Shown one piece after another: positions 1 through 9,343 of a stretch of DNA of 32,500 nt. The stretch's first letter is position 1, and every line of letters begins with the position of its first letter. The translations under genes were made by a program, and so were the position numbers. A model generated the notes under the pieces. The model searched no databases. It was not told the DNA's origin and saw only the letters and a list, made by a program, of their open reading frames with translations. Source of the stretch: Mesostigma viride (lineage: Eukaryota > Streptophyta > Mesostigmatophyceae > Mesostigmatales > Mesostigmataceae); the NCBI GenBank assembly GCA_009746045.1, contig RPFO01000065.1:4260285-4292784 (forward strand), written 5' to 3'.

Positions 1-1216
1 TGGGGGCGGGGGTGGCGGTCGGCGGTCGGCAGTCGGGGGTGGGCGGTTTGGGGGGGGGGTGGGGGGGGGTGGGTGGGGGGTGGGTGGGGGGTGGGGGGTG
101 GGGGTGGGGGTGGGGGTGGGGGGGTGGGGGGGGGGTGGGGGGTGGGGGGGGTGGGGGGTGGGGGGTGGGGTGGGGGGTGGGGTGGGGGGGTGGGGGTGGG
201 GGTGGGGTGGGGGTGGGGGTGGGGGGTGGGGGTGGGGGTAAGGGTGGGGGTGGGGGTGGGGTGGGGGGTGGGGGGGGGTGGGGGTGGGGGGTGGGGGTGG
301 GGGGTGGGGTGGGGGTGGGGGGTGGGGGTGGGGGGCTGGGGGCTGGGCGGGTGGCGGTCGGCGGTCGGCGGTTGGGGGTGGGCGGTTTGCGGTTGGGGTG
401 GGTGGGGGGTTGGGGGTGGGGTTGGGGGTTGGGGTTGGGGGTTGGGGTTGGGGGTGGCGTTGGGGGTTGGGGGGCTGGGGGGTGGCGGTCGGCGGTCGGC
501 AGTCGGCAGTCGGGGGGGCGGTTGGGATGGGGGGTGGGGGTGGGGTGGGGGGTGGGGGTGGGTGGGGGTGGGGGGGTGGGGTGGGGTGTGTGTGTGGGGG
601 GTGGGGCTGGGTGGCGGTCAGCGGTCGGCGGTCGGCGGTTGGGGTGGGCGGTTTGCGGTTGGGGGTTGGGGGTTGGGGGTGGGGGTGGGGGGTGGGGGTG
701 GGGTGGGGGTTGGGGGTGGGGGTGGGGGTGGGGATTGGGGTTGGGGGTGGGGGTTGGGGTTGGGGTTGGGGTTGGCGGTTGGCGGTTGGCGGTTGGCGGT
801 TGGCGGTTGGCGGTTGGCGGTTGGCGGTCGGCGGTTGGCGGTTGGCGGTTGGCGGTTGGCGGTTGGCGGTTGGCGGTTGGGGTTGGCGGTTGGGGTTGGG
901 GGATGGGGTTGGGGTTGGGGGTTTGGCGGTCGGCGGTCGGCGGTCGGCGGTCGGCGGTCGGCGATCGGCGGTCGGGGCTTGGGGGTTGGGGGTTGGGGCT
1001 TGGGGGTTGGGGGTTGGGGGTTGGAGGCTGGGGGTTGGGGGAGGGGGTGTTGGGAGGGGGAGGGGGGAGGGGGGAGGGGGGAGGGGGGAGGGGGAGGGAG
1101 GGGGAGGGGGAGGGGGGAGGGAGGGGGGAGGGGAGGAGGGAGGGGAGGGAGGGGAGGGGGGAGGGGGGAGGGGGAGGGGAGGGGGGAGGGGGAGGGGGGA
1201 GCGGGGAGGGGGAGGG
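1..1216. repeat. G-run minisatellite tract
   Basis: About 1.2 kb in which the + strand is almost only G with T, A and few C. It moves from (GGGGGT)-like repeats (1-340) through GGGGTT types to (GGGA)-like repeats (1035-1216). Blocks built on GGCGGTCGGC recur near 13-35, 351-388, 481-517, 611-652 and 924-975, so there is a higher-order pattern. Dense runs of four or more G give very high G-quadruplex potential. The long Gly/Val/Trp open frames across it are consequences of the repeat in all frames and are not genes. It may be satellite or subtelomeric DNA; repeat length in an assembly is unreliable. Confidence 0.9.
774..880. repeat. Heptamer array (GGCGGTT)n
   Basis: A clean array of about 15 copies of GGCGGTT, with one GGCGGTC variant near 824-830, inside the larger G-rich tract. 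It is the most regular block of the tract and suggests recent slippage or unequal exchange. Confidence 0.85.
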
Positions 1217-1290
1217 GGGGGAGGGTTAGGGGTTAGGGTTAGGGTTGGGGGCTTATGGTTTATGGTTAGGATTTAGGGTTCAGGGTTCAG
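1217..1290 (+). repeat. Degenerate telomere-like repeats
   Basis: Short run with GGGTTAGGG, GTTAGGG, GATTTAGGG and GGGTTCAGGG units, close to TTAGGG and TTTAGGG telomere types. The G-rich strand is + and unique sequence lies to the right. A true left chromosome end would show the C-rich strand on +, so this is interstitial, inverted, or a telomere-like satellite edge rather than a terminal telomere. Confidence 0.5.
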
Positions 1291-1660
1291 GCCTAGCCCG
1301 CATGCTATTTTTGTAATAAGTGCAACCCATGTTAAAGGGGTTGTGTTGTGATTGAGTAGTCAGAGGGGCAGCATGGCAAGATTGATGCAGGGCTGGGGGC
1401 GAGAGTGGTTTGGTGTGGCAGTAAGGCAGAGGGACAGGATGGGAAGGTTGGGCGTGGGGGCAGGGGTGTTGGGTGCCATAAGCGGGGGTTTTCGGTATGG
1501 AATAGGGGGTTGTATGCGGATGGGGGATGGGGCCAGGCATTTCTGAGGATAGGCCTGGTGGTACACTTTTAGTAGCACCTATCAGCAACAGGTACCTGCC
1601 CACTACCTCGGCGCACATTGAACAAAGGATCATAATCAGGAACAGCTTACATGAAGCCAG
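1291..1660. other. No recognisable gene
   Basis: Unremarkable mixed sequence between the G-rich tract and the first candidate exon of the RNase III gene. It could include an intron of that gene, but I see no coding match for PAZ or helicase domains. Confidence 0.5.
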
Positions 1661-4600
1661 GGTCACCCGCGTGGATTGACGGCTCTCACGGACGGCTCTC
1701 CCTGGCCACGGGTCCTATCCCATCTACCGAGTGACGCAAGAAAATGCCGAATCCAAGCCCTGGATAGGAGCTGCCTGCTGAAATCGCTAGCTCTTCCAGG
1801 GACGTGGGTCACTGGTTTAAGTGACTTACCTTTTCCTACTACACACGCTTGCTTGCTACCCACCCGCACCCACTCATGCACGCACCCACGCAACCACCCA
1901 TCCCTGCCAGCTACGAGCGGCTCGAGTCCCTTGGGGACGCCTTCCTCAAGCTGGCGTGCTCCGTGCTGGTCATGGTGGCCATGCCCGGGCGACACGAGGG
2001 CCACTTCACGCGGCTCAAGGACCTGCTCGTCAACAACGTCATCCTGGAGCAGGCGGCCGTGGAGCTCGAGCTGGACCAGTACCTGCAGACCACGCCGCTC
2101 ATGGTGTCCAAGAAGAAGGCGCTCTGGGCCGCGCCAGGGTGCCGCCCGTGGGGATCCGCGCCTGCGAGGACCTCCGGCCAGGCACAAAGGGAGGACGCAG
2201 TAAGAGTGGTTGCAAAAACAGATGGCGCAGAAAGAGCGAACGCAGGTGACGGCCAGCTTCGCAACGGTAGAGAGGCCGGGGCGGACTCCTTGGTGACGGC
2301 CAATGGAGATTGTCTCGGGGGCGGTCCCTCCTTGGCCAATACCAATAAGCCGAGGCCCAGCGGTGGGAAAACACCGGTGAGAGATGAGCCAGGCAAACCC
2401 GCAGGACCTTTGCCAGCGGGGCATGCACAAGCACCCACGGACATCCCTGTGCCCCCTGATCCCCAGCACCCCACTGGCGGCCGGAAGAGGCGGCAGAAGA
2501 AGGCGGCGTTGGGGTCGGCGACGGCGGGCCCCCAGCGCATCCCCCTCGTTCTCAAACGCAAGGAGCTCGCGGACATGATGGAGGCATTGGTGGGCGCGTT
2601 TGTGATGGCGGGCGGGAACGAGGGCGGCCTGGTGGCCCTGCGCGCGCTGGGCATATTGCCGGCCAACCTGTTTGCTGCCGCACGCAACTGCCTCCAATCG
2701 GACGCGTTCCTCACGAGTGGGGCCGCGGCGGCGTTGCGAGCTGGTGGCAGCACAGAGGGTAATACCCCCGCCAGCAACGCCGACGCTGCTGGTGCGCCCA
2801 CAGAAACCACCGCAGCTGCCGTTACTGCCACTGTCAACACGGCCGCTCCTAAAGAGACGTCTGGCAGCATCAGGGCCACCGTGCCTGACCTGATGGCAAC
2901 CGACGACCCCCCATATGGCGCCACTGCAAGAGCAGCCGCCATGCAGATGGTCACCGCCAGCACCACGTCCAGGACAAGCACCAGCACCACCACCGCCACC
3001 ACCGCAACTACAACCGCAACCCAACAGCAGCAACAAGAACACACTACCATGTCCTCTGCAGAAGAGCCGTTTGGGGATGTGGCCATGTCATGTCATGAGG
3101 CTGCCCCTGGTGCTGCGGCTGCCTCTGTTGCTGCGGCTGCCCCTGGTGCTGCGGGTGGACGAGATGTCCAGACAGAGAGTGGGCCGGGATTGGACGTGGC
3201 GCTTGACGTGGTGGCAGGGGGAGGGGCAGAGGGGGGGGCAGGGCCGATGCCTGGCTCGGCCACCCTCCCCCCCGCCATTATCACCCCCAAATGGGCGCGC
3301 ACGCTGGATGCCCGCATCACACGCGCGTTCACGTCGCTGTCGCGCGGCAAGTACGGGGAGATGATGGGCGACTTTGGTACCGAGGAGGGGGGGGCGGCCG
3401 ATGAGGTTGACGGGTGCCAGCGTGCTGGGGATGGGCTGGGCTTCCACGCGTTGTTGCGAGGTCTGTCCCTGTATCGTAGCAGTGGGGGCGCGGACGCGAT
3501 GGCATCCGCCCCTCTACCTGCACCCGTCACTCCTGCCCCTGCCCCTGCACAAGCACCGGCTGTGTTGGCACCTCTACCAGCAGCCGTCATGCCTACACCC
3601 ACAGCCGCCGCCCTGTCCTTGCCCGCAGCACCCGCAGCGCCTGCACCTGCCGTGGTGGCTGGGGCTGACGAGAGGCTCCCGTCCCCCGCGCCGGATGGCG
3701 TCCGTGTACCACATGCACTGGGAGCGGCGGTGGGTGTGGTGGCATGTGACCGTGTGGAAACGGCTGGTGAGGAAACTGCAGGTATGGACGTGCCATGTGT
3801 GGGAACTGCCAGCAAGCAGACCACCGAAAAGAAGGCCACTGGGACGGATGCTACGGCGGCAGCTGCAGGAGGGGACCAGCCCATTGCGGGTGCGGATGGC
3901 AGCAATTCGGCGGGAGGAGGTGCAGATGCGGCCCACTCTGGGCCCGGAGGCAGCGCCGGTGCTGGTGGTGGTCCTGCCACGCCCGCACTGCCCCCCCTGT
4001 TCTCTCCGGTACTCTCGCGCATGATGGGGGCGAGCGCGCACACGGACACGCGCGTCATCATCGGGCTGCGCGGCGACGAGCTGGAACGGGAGGTGGTGAG
4101 TGGGAGCGTTGGATATGTACAAGTATACAAGTAGAGGTGGTGAGTGGGAGCGTTGGATATGTACAAGTATACAAGTAGAGGTGGTGAGTGGGAGCGTTGG
4201 ATATGTACAAGTATACAAGTAGAGGTGGTGAGTGGGAGCGTTGGATATGTACATGTATACTACTACAAGTAGAGGTGGTGAGTGGGAGCGTTGGATATGT
4301 ACATGTATACTACTACAAGTAGAGGTGGTGAGTGGGAGCTGGATATTATGTCTGGACTAGCAACAACAATATAATATAGCTAGTTGTTCAGTTGGAGTTG
4401 CTATGCTATTTGTCATATATTTGATGGAGGTGGGCGCGACATGCTGAGGCCGGTCTTTCTAAAGACAAATGATCTGCGGTGACTTGACATGGTGGGTCGA
4501 GGTGTCAGTATATAGGACGATTGTTGATGAACTGGCCATGCCTTCGTGACGCGTATGTTATTGGTCGCATGACAGGGGCCATGACAGGTGATCGAACATG

Positions 4601-7106
4601 ATCATGCAGAAGAGGCGACAAACAAACACCAACCAAGTACTGATGACAATAACGTCCGAGCGACGGCCGCTCGCCAAGCAGCCGCCAAGCAAATACCAAG
4701 CAATGGCCACCAAGCAACCACCAAGCAACCACCAAGCAACCACCAAGCAACCACCAAGCTACCACCAAGCTACCACCAAGCTACCACCAAGCTACCACCA
4801 AGCTACCACCAAGCAACCACCAAGCAACCACCAAGCTACCACCAAGCAACCGCCAAGCAACCACCAAGTAACCACCAAGCAACCACCTAGCAACCACCAA
4901 GCTACCACCAAGCTACCACCAAGCAACCACCAAGTAACCACCAAGCAACCACCAAGCAACCGCCAAGCAACCGCCAAGCAACCGCCAAGCCACCAGCTGT
5001 TGTTGACATCTGCATTTTGTCAAAAGCAACCACTGACAAGAGCTCTACCATGACAAATCACCGGCCATTCACCCCCATGCCTTGCCACCTTCCTTTCCCG
5101 GCCCCCCACCCATTTCACCCGCCCCAGCGCCACAACACTCATCACCAACCTGCCCAATGAGACTCTGGACCATCTCACCGTCCCCCCGATCCCCCTCCGA
5201 ATTCCTTCCCCCCCAAATTCGCCCCCCCATCCACTTACTCGCCATCCCATTCCCCCTCTTGCCACATGTCACCACCCCCCAGGTGGGCCGCACATTCCGC
5301 CAGCGGTCACTGCTCATGCGCGCGGTCACCCACTCGTCCGACCGCCACGCGCCCAACTACCAAATCCTCGAGTTCCTCGGCGATGCCGTGATCGGCTTCC
5401 TGACCGTGCGCCACATCTTCGTGAGCTACCCGCGCGCCCCCCCCCGGCTGATCCACGAGCTGACCAAGCTCACTGTGTGCAACCTGGTGCTCTCCGTGCG
5501 CTGCCTCGCGCGCGGGGTCAGCTGCTACATATCCCACCACAGCCAGGCGCTGCTGCGGCACGTCACCGAGTTTCGGACGGATTTGGAGGAGTTCTGCCGG
5601 GGGGCGGGAGGGGGGGGCAGGGCAGGGGGAGGTGGGGCAGGTGGGGCCAGGGCAGTGGAGGCAGGGACACGGGGAAGCGGGGCAGAGGGGGGCGGGGACG
5701 GGGACGGATGCGGCCAGGGAAATGGGGAGGAGGTTGAGCCCTCGGCTGCATCACCGCAGCAACCGCCGCGGCACCTGCATGGGACACGGCGGGGCAAGAA
5801 ACGAGGGCAGGAACACTTGGTGGCATCTGATGGTGGCAAGGGGGCGGCAAGTGGGGCCGCGGGTGCGGGCGAGGAGGGGATGGGTGGGCAGGGATTCCTA
5901 GGTGAAGCCGCTGGGGTTGGGGAGACGGCTCCAGAAGGTGCTGCGGGGGCTGGTGAGGGCGGGGCAAGCGGGGCATGTGATGCGGCGATGCTAGATCAGG
6001 GAAAGGGGCCGTGCGGGTCACTCAAGGCGAGAGCGGGCGCCGAGACAGCTGACGCGGGTGGCCCTGTGGCCATGCTCCACCCGCCGCCAGGCTCGTCCGG
6101 CACCACTGGATTGCTATCAGACGTCACCATGTGTGAGGTAGGTGGGGAGGGTGCGGAGAATGGGAGTCGGGGGGAGCCGCTCCGGCCCAAGGCCAAGCGT
6201 GTGCGGTTCTCGGATGATGAGGCCATGGGGGTGACGGGGCAGAAAATGGGGGCATCCGAGAGGAGGGCAGATGCAAGCACTGGTGCAGTTGACCGTGTTG
6301 GTGTGGGTGATGCGGCCGGTGATGGGGGTGCCGAGGTGACAAGTTGCGGCGCCATGGATGAGGGTGCTGGGGCTCGTGCTATGTCGATTGTCAGGCCGCA
6401 CCGTGATGGGGACGAGGGGGGGCCGAGCGCAGACGCTTTTGGGACCTCTATGTTGCTCCCTGGGCAAGGGGACGCCGGGTCCGCAGTGGAGGTCGGTACC
6501 TCCCCCGCGTGTGGTGGCCATGGAAGTGAGTGGGGCGGTGCCAGTGGCCCTACGTGCATGGAGGTGGGGCCAGCGGTATGCTGCGGGCCGTCACCAAATG
6601 CTGAGTCAGCCCTGGGGCCGAGAACTTCCGAGGACAGCGATGTAGCTTTAGCGAGCAAGCCCCTGGCAGAGGAAAAGAAGGACGAAGGGCCTGGCAACCG
6701 CCCAGCGGAGGCGTTGTCGGAGCAGACAGGGGAAGCTAATGCGGTGGCAGCGACAGATGGCCAGCCGAAGAGGAAGAAGAAGAAGGCGGGCAAGAAAAGA
6801 AAGGATCCAAAGGAGGCTGCGCCACCGGATGAGTTCAAGCAGCGACGCATGAAGGGCGTGCCCAGCCAGGAGATTCGCGACAAGGCGCTGTCCTCTGCCA
6901 GCACGGGGCTAGATCCGCCAAAGGTCTTGGGGGACGTGATGGAGTCTATTTTGGGCGCCGTCGTCCTGGACTGCGCGGCCACCGATGATGACCCCCTGGG
7001 CGAGGCCTGGAGGATCATGCAGGCGCTGGCACCCGTAGCGCAGCCGTCCATCCGCCTTCTATCGCCCCAGGAGCTCCTTGGGGGGATGCTTCGCGGCGTC
7101 CACTAA
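1661..7106 (+). CDS. Dicer-type protein, tandem RNase III domains (3' part of gene)
   Basis: Cleaves double-stranded RNA into small RNAs if Dicer-like (family knowledge). Exons read: tentative A to 1803 (ends LLKSLALPGT), B 1911-4092 (or 4095), C 5283-7106, stop TAA 7104-7106; junctions keep the frame. RNase IIIa: ERLESLGDAFLK just after 1912, with second acidic pair in ADMMEALVGA near 2570. RNase IIIb: HSSDRHAPNYQILEFLGDAV near 5330-5390, with LGDVMESILGA near 6930-6960. So both domains keep the E...D and D..E metal-binding residues. Insertions of roughly 130 residues (IIIa, about 2150-2535) and 410 residues (IIIb, about 5595-6830), plus a linker of about 460 residues, are Ala/Gly/Pro-rich. 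Basic clusters at 2473-2514 and 6764-6812 (PKRKKKKAGKKRKD) look like nuclear localisation signals. The C-terminus ends in SPQELL, as in Dicers, with no dsRNA-binding domain. Helicase and PAZ are not seen: they lie left of the window, are lost, or are unrecognised. Drosha-like is the alternative. Confidence 0.85.
1804..1910 (+). other. Proposed intron before RNase IIIa motif
   Basis: Donor GAC|GTGGGT at 1804 and acceptor CTGCCAG at 1910. Splicing joins LLKSLALPGT to YERLESLGDAFLK in frame, which matches the usual RNase III order of an LL.AL segment followed by ERLE.LGD. The acceptor is convincing; the donor and the 5' limit of the upstream exon are inferred. Confidence 0.5.
4090..4350 (+). repeat. 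44/50-bp tandem repeat carrying the splice donor
   Basis: Units start at 4090, 4134, 4178, 4222, 4272 and 4322, each with GAGGTGGTGAGTGGGAGC. The first three are 44 bp, the next two 50 bp with an added TACTAC segment, and the sixth is partial. The first unit overlaps the exon end, so every unit repeats the same 5' splice-site context GTG|GTGAGT. Confidence 0.9.
4093..5282 (+). other. Intron between RNase IIIa/linker exon and RNase IIIb exon
   Basis: Phase 0. The exon ends ELERE at 4092 with donor GAG|GTGGTG (or GAGGTG|GTGAGT at 4096, adding a Val). The acceptor is in CCCCCCAG|GTGGGC with the exon starting at 5283 (VGRTFRQRSLLMRAVTHSS), the expected start of an RNase IIIb domain. The intron holds two tandem arrays described separately. 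The stretch 4351-4669 between them and 4991-5280 after them show no other signal except a C-rich run before the acceptor. Confidence 0.75.
4704..4990 (+). repeat. 11-bp minisatellite (CWACCACCAAG)n
   Basis: About 26 copies of an 11-bp unit alternating between CAACCACCAAG and CTACCACCAAG with rare G or T changes. It lies fully in the large intron. Because 11 is not a multiple of three, it gives Gln/Pro/Ser-like peptides in every + frame and Trp/Leu/Gly-like ones in the - frames, none of which are genes. Confidence 0.9.
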
Positions 7107-7550
7107 TTTTGTAGATACTACTTCAGCTGGCTTGTCGCGCACCGGCCGCTTCGAGTCCCGAATTACGCACGGATGGTATTTTTACGTTCGCATCGGGTCG
7201 CGGGGCATGACATTCCAACTCGGACACCTTTTCAGCTGTGGCACTGCATGTGCTAGAGTCCGTCACGGCAGCCAGTGGCGCGCCGCGCTGGCCTAGTGTC
7301 CAAGTGTACCTGAATGATTTACTTCGTACATTCAGCATAGCATAAATTCTAGGGCACTGTCATTGGTGCTAATGACAGGTGTGTGCAGTGATAATTGTGC
7401 ACGTGGTGCGCATAATGACTGATTGACATTGTATTCACACGCACGCGCTCCAGCCGGAGCCTGGGCGCGTAGACCTGAAATGGATTGTTACAAGTAGACA
7501 GTGTTGGCAGCTGAAATCGCGTTATGCCTAGCTAGGAAAATGCTTGATAC
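7107..7550. other. 3' flank of RNase III gene, nothing else seen
   Basis: Downstream of the stop at 7106 there is no further conserved coding sequence. The 3' untranslated region should lie here; I could not place a polyadenylation signal with confidence. Confidence 0.4.
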
Positions 7551-7838
7551 TATATGGCACACGGGCCCTGCAATGCTCGACGCCGCAAGGCCCGCACCTT
7601 CAAAGAACAGCTCGTAGAGGACATGGGGGGGCTAGGCCTCTCCGTGATTTGGACCAAGATGATGGACAAGGCCAAGTGGGCCCAGGTCATAGAGGAGAAC
7701 GAACCCCCTCCCGTGGGAAAGCGCCCGCGTGTTTTCAAACGCGGGCAGCACGCTAGACAGGAACCCTAGGGTGGAGAGCTTCGATATAAGAGAGTTGACT
7801 TGATGTTGTAGATAAGTAAGTAAGTAAGTAAGTACTTG
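7551..7838 (+). pseudogene. LINE ORF2 C-terminal fragment and 3' end
   Basis: 5'-truncated copy. The frame from 7554 reads RRRKARTFKEQLVEDMGGLG and later PPPVGKRP, nearly identical to the copy at 25316-25535, then stops at 7767-7769. The 3' untranslated part keeps the CCCTAGGGT and GTTGTAGATA motifs and ends in a (TAAG)n tail at about 7815-7838. 5' truncation plus a microsatellite tail is typical of LINE insertion by target-primed reverse transcription. Not functional by itself. Confidence 0.75.
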
Positions 7839-8337
7839 CGTGTCAAGCGTGAAGGCATGCCACGGAGTACTATGCTAATCTCATTGGAAAAAATAATTAC
7901 ACCAAAGTTTAAACAAATATCGTCTGCATCATTCCCCAACCATTAAGCACTAGATGGGGATGTACTCCTCATCCAAGCTGTCCTCTACTGTAATGGCAGA
8001 CGAGGCGGTAGTGTAGCGGCTATCCTCAGGGCCAATAACCTCCACCTGCGGACTTCTACCCTGGCTAGCAACGGGCCGCGGGGCCCGTGGGGAGAAAACA
8101 GGAGCATACCCCTCAGGAAGGTGCTTGTCGCAGATGGCAGCCCGTTTCTCCTCAAGTCAATCATGCGGGCGCGGACTGAGTACGGATATAGTCCCAGAAG
8201 CCCTGCATCTTCAAGCAGCTGTGTCACATAGGTCCGGGTCGCGCCGCGCCGGTGCCGGGCGCGCGCAAGTTTGCCAGTGGGTTGCGATGGGACAAGGGGA
8301 CCCTGCCATATAGGAGGAGGTGTCTACCTGGTTGGCC
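7839..8337. other. No clear gene
   Basis: Short open frames on both strands (for example - strand 8227-7985) have no recognisable motif. Part of the right end may be diverged LINE sequence leading to the 3' end at 8338. Confidence 0.4.
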
Positions 8338-8461
8338 CGTCTTATGTTGTAGATAGATTGGACTGGTAGGATTGCGTGTTCCCATCCATCCATCCATCCA
8401 TCAGGGTTAATGCTCCGTGACTCCCCAACGGGAGCACGAGTTTAATTAATTAATTAATTAG
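8338..8461 (+). mobile_element. LINE 3' end with hairpin and (TTAA)n tail
   Basis: Shares TTGTAGATAGATTGGACTGG-like sequence, (CATC)n, and a terminal hairpin with the copies at 25535-25660 and 25708-25935, and ends in (TTAA)n at 8440-8461. Only the 3' untranslated part is recognisable. Confidence 0.7.
8411..8440 (+). other. LINE 3' hairpin, copy 1
   Basis: CTCCC-CAAC-GGGAG at 8421-8434, extended by GTG/CAC and CTC/GAG pairs with single-base bulges (A at 8420). The (TTAA)n tail follows at once. See the finding on the covarying hairpin. Confidence 0.75.
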
Positions 8462-8687
8462 TATGGCACACACAATAACTTAGCGTGGTGACAGTCTGCA
8501 GATCTATGTAGGGTGCCCCTTGAAGTGCTTGCGCCATCAATGTTTGTGCACGGGTAGCTAAACCTCCCTCCACCTCAGGCCAGCGGGGGCTGGCTTGGCG
8601 GTGCCCAATGTCCTTCACCGCCGCCTGGGCGGTGAGGCCTGCGGTGTTTCAGTTGCAGGACCTCGATGGCGATGGCGTTGTCCTTGA
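8462..8687. other. Nothing recognised
   Basis: Spacer between a LINE tail and the foldback arms. No coding motif or repeat seen. Confidence 0.4.
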
Positions 8688-8899
8688 AGTTATTATAAAT
8701 AGTGACGGAACCTTTTTGCCACTTGGCAATTAGGTCCGTCACTATTTATCCGGCGAAAACCACTCGCCGGCATCTATTCCGCGTTAAGTTCACGTGAACG
8801 TGGCGCGGAATTGATGCCGGCGAGTGGTTTTCGCCGGATAAATAGTGACGGACCTAATTGCCAAGTGGCAAAAAGGTTCCGTCACTATTTATAATAACT
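8688..8899. mobile_element. 212-bp foldback/MITE palindrome
   Basis: Two 106-bp arms (8688-8793 and 8794-8899), near-perfect reverse complements around the centre GTTCACGTGAAC (8788-8799). Arms begin AGTTATTATAAATAGTGACG. Within each arm AAATAGTGACGGA pairs with TCCGTCACTATTT, TGCCA pairs with TGGCA, and CCGGCGA pairs with TCGCCGG, so each arm also folds on itself. No coding capacity. A third arm of the same family lies at 9098-9134 plus 13337-13405. No clear target duplication found. Confidence 0.85.
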
Positions 8900-9097
8900 A
8901 AAACGTCGTAGTGTGGGGGCCGATATCTATCGTACCGCTGATGCCTACTGCAGTACCGAATCTCGCCTTAACGATATTCCAACCGGGCATATTTTCCCTT
9001 CTGGCACTTTCGTTTGGCCTTCTGGTATCAATTCCTTCCGGTATTCGGAAATACCCGTGTCACCACAGGGATTCGAACCCCCGACTTACGAGGTCTT
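8900..9097 (-). other. Spacer with tRNA-like B box between foldback arms
   Basis: 198 bp between inverted arms 8794-8899 and the third arm. On the - strand near 9067-9085 it reads GGGGGTTCGAATCCC, a good match to the RNA polymerase III B box of tRNAs. No A box or full cloverleaf can be built, because the arm replaces the sequence where it should be. It may be a truncated tRNA-derived SINE or chance. Confidence 0.3.
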
Positions 9098-9134
9098 AGT
9101 TATTATAAATAGTGACGGAACCTTTTTGCCACTT
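9098..9134 (+). mobile_element. Third foldback arm, left piece
   Basis: First 37 bp of the 106-bp arm, matching 8688-8724, interrupted after TTTTTGCCACTT (9123-9134) by the LINE at 9135. Continues at 13337. Confidence 0.85.
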
Positions 9135-9343
9135 CCATAATTGCGCTCCACAAATTCCGGCCACGAGGTAGCCATGGCTGTCGGAGCTCATAACTTTCAC
9201 GTTTGAGCACCGAATTTAGCCGTGAATATCACAATCGCTTCGTCTTTCTAAGACGCACATGCTGATATAATTTTCCGACGCTATTACGCAATATATGGCG
9301 AATAAACGCGCCTCGACGCAACGCAGCCTGGCGGCTGCGCTAG

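Noticed and set aside
12-1276. Three overlapping long open frames (Gly/Val/Trp-rich)
   Set aside because: The tract contains few T-A combinations, so all + frames are open; composition is pure repeat.
1217-1290. True chromosome-end telomere
   Set aside because: Repeats are few, degenerate, and in the wrong orientation for a left end.
1911-3086. Long - strand frames opposite the Dicer-type exon
   Set aside because: They mirror the GC-rich coding frame; the RNase III motifs are on +.
4704-4990. CRISPR array
   Set aside because: Short contiguous 11-bp units with no unique spacers, in an intron of a eukaryotic gene.
4588-5053. Gln/Pro/Ser-repeat frames on + and Trp/Leu/Gly frames on -
   Set aside because: Translations of the 11-bp intronic minisatellite in different frames.
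5996-7051. 351-codon - strand frame
   Set aside because: Shadow of the low-complexity insertion and RNase IIIb second half on +.
9059-9097. Complete tRNA gene on -
   Set aside because: Only a T-arm/B-box-like part is present; no D arm, anticodon arm or acceptor stem can be paired.
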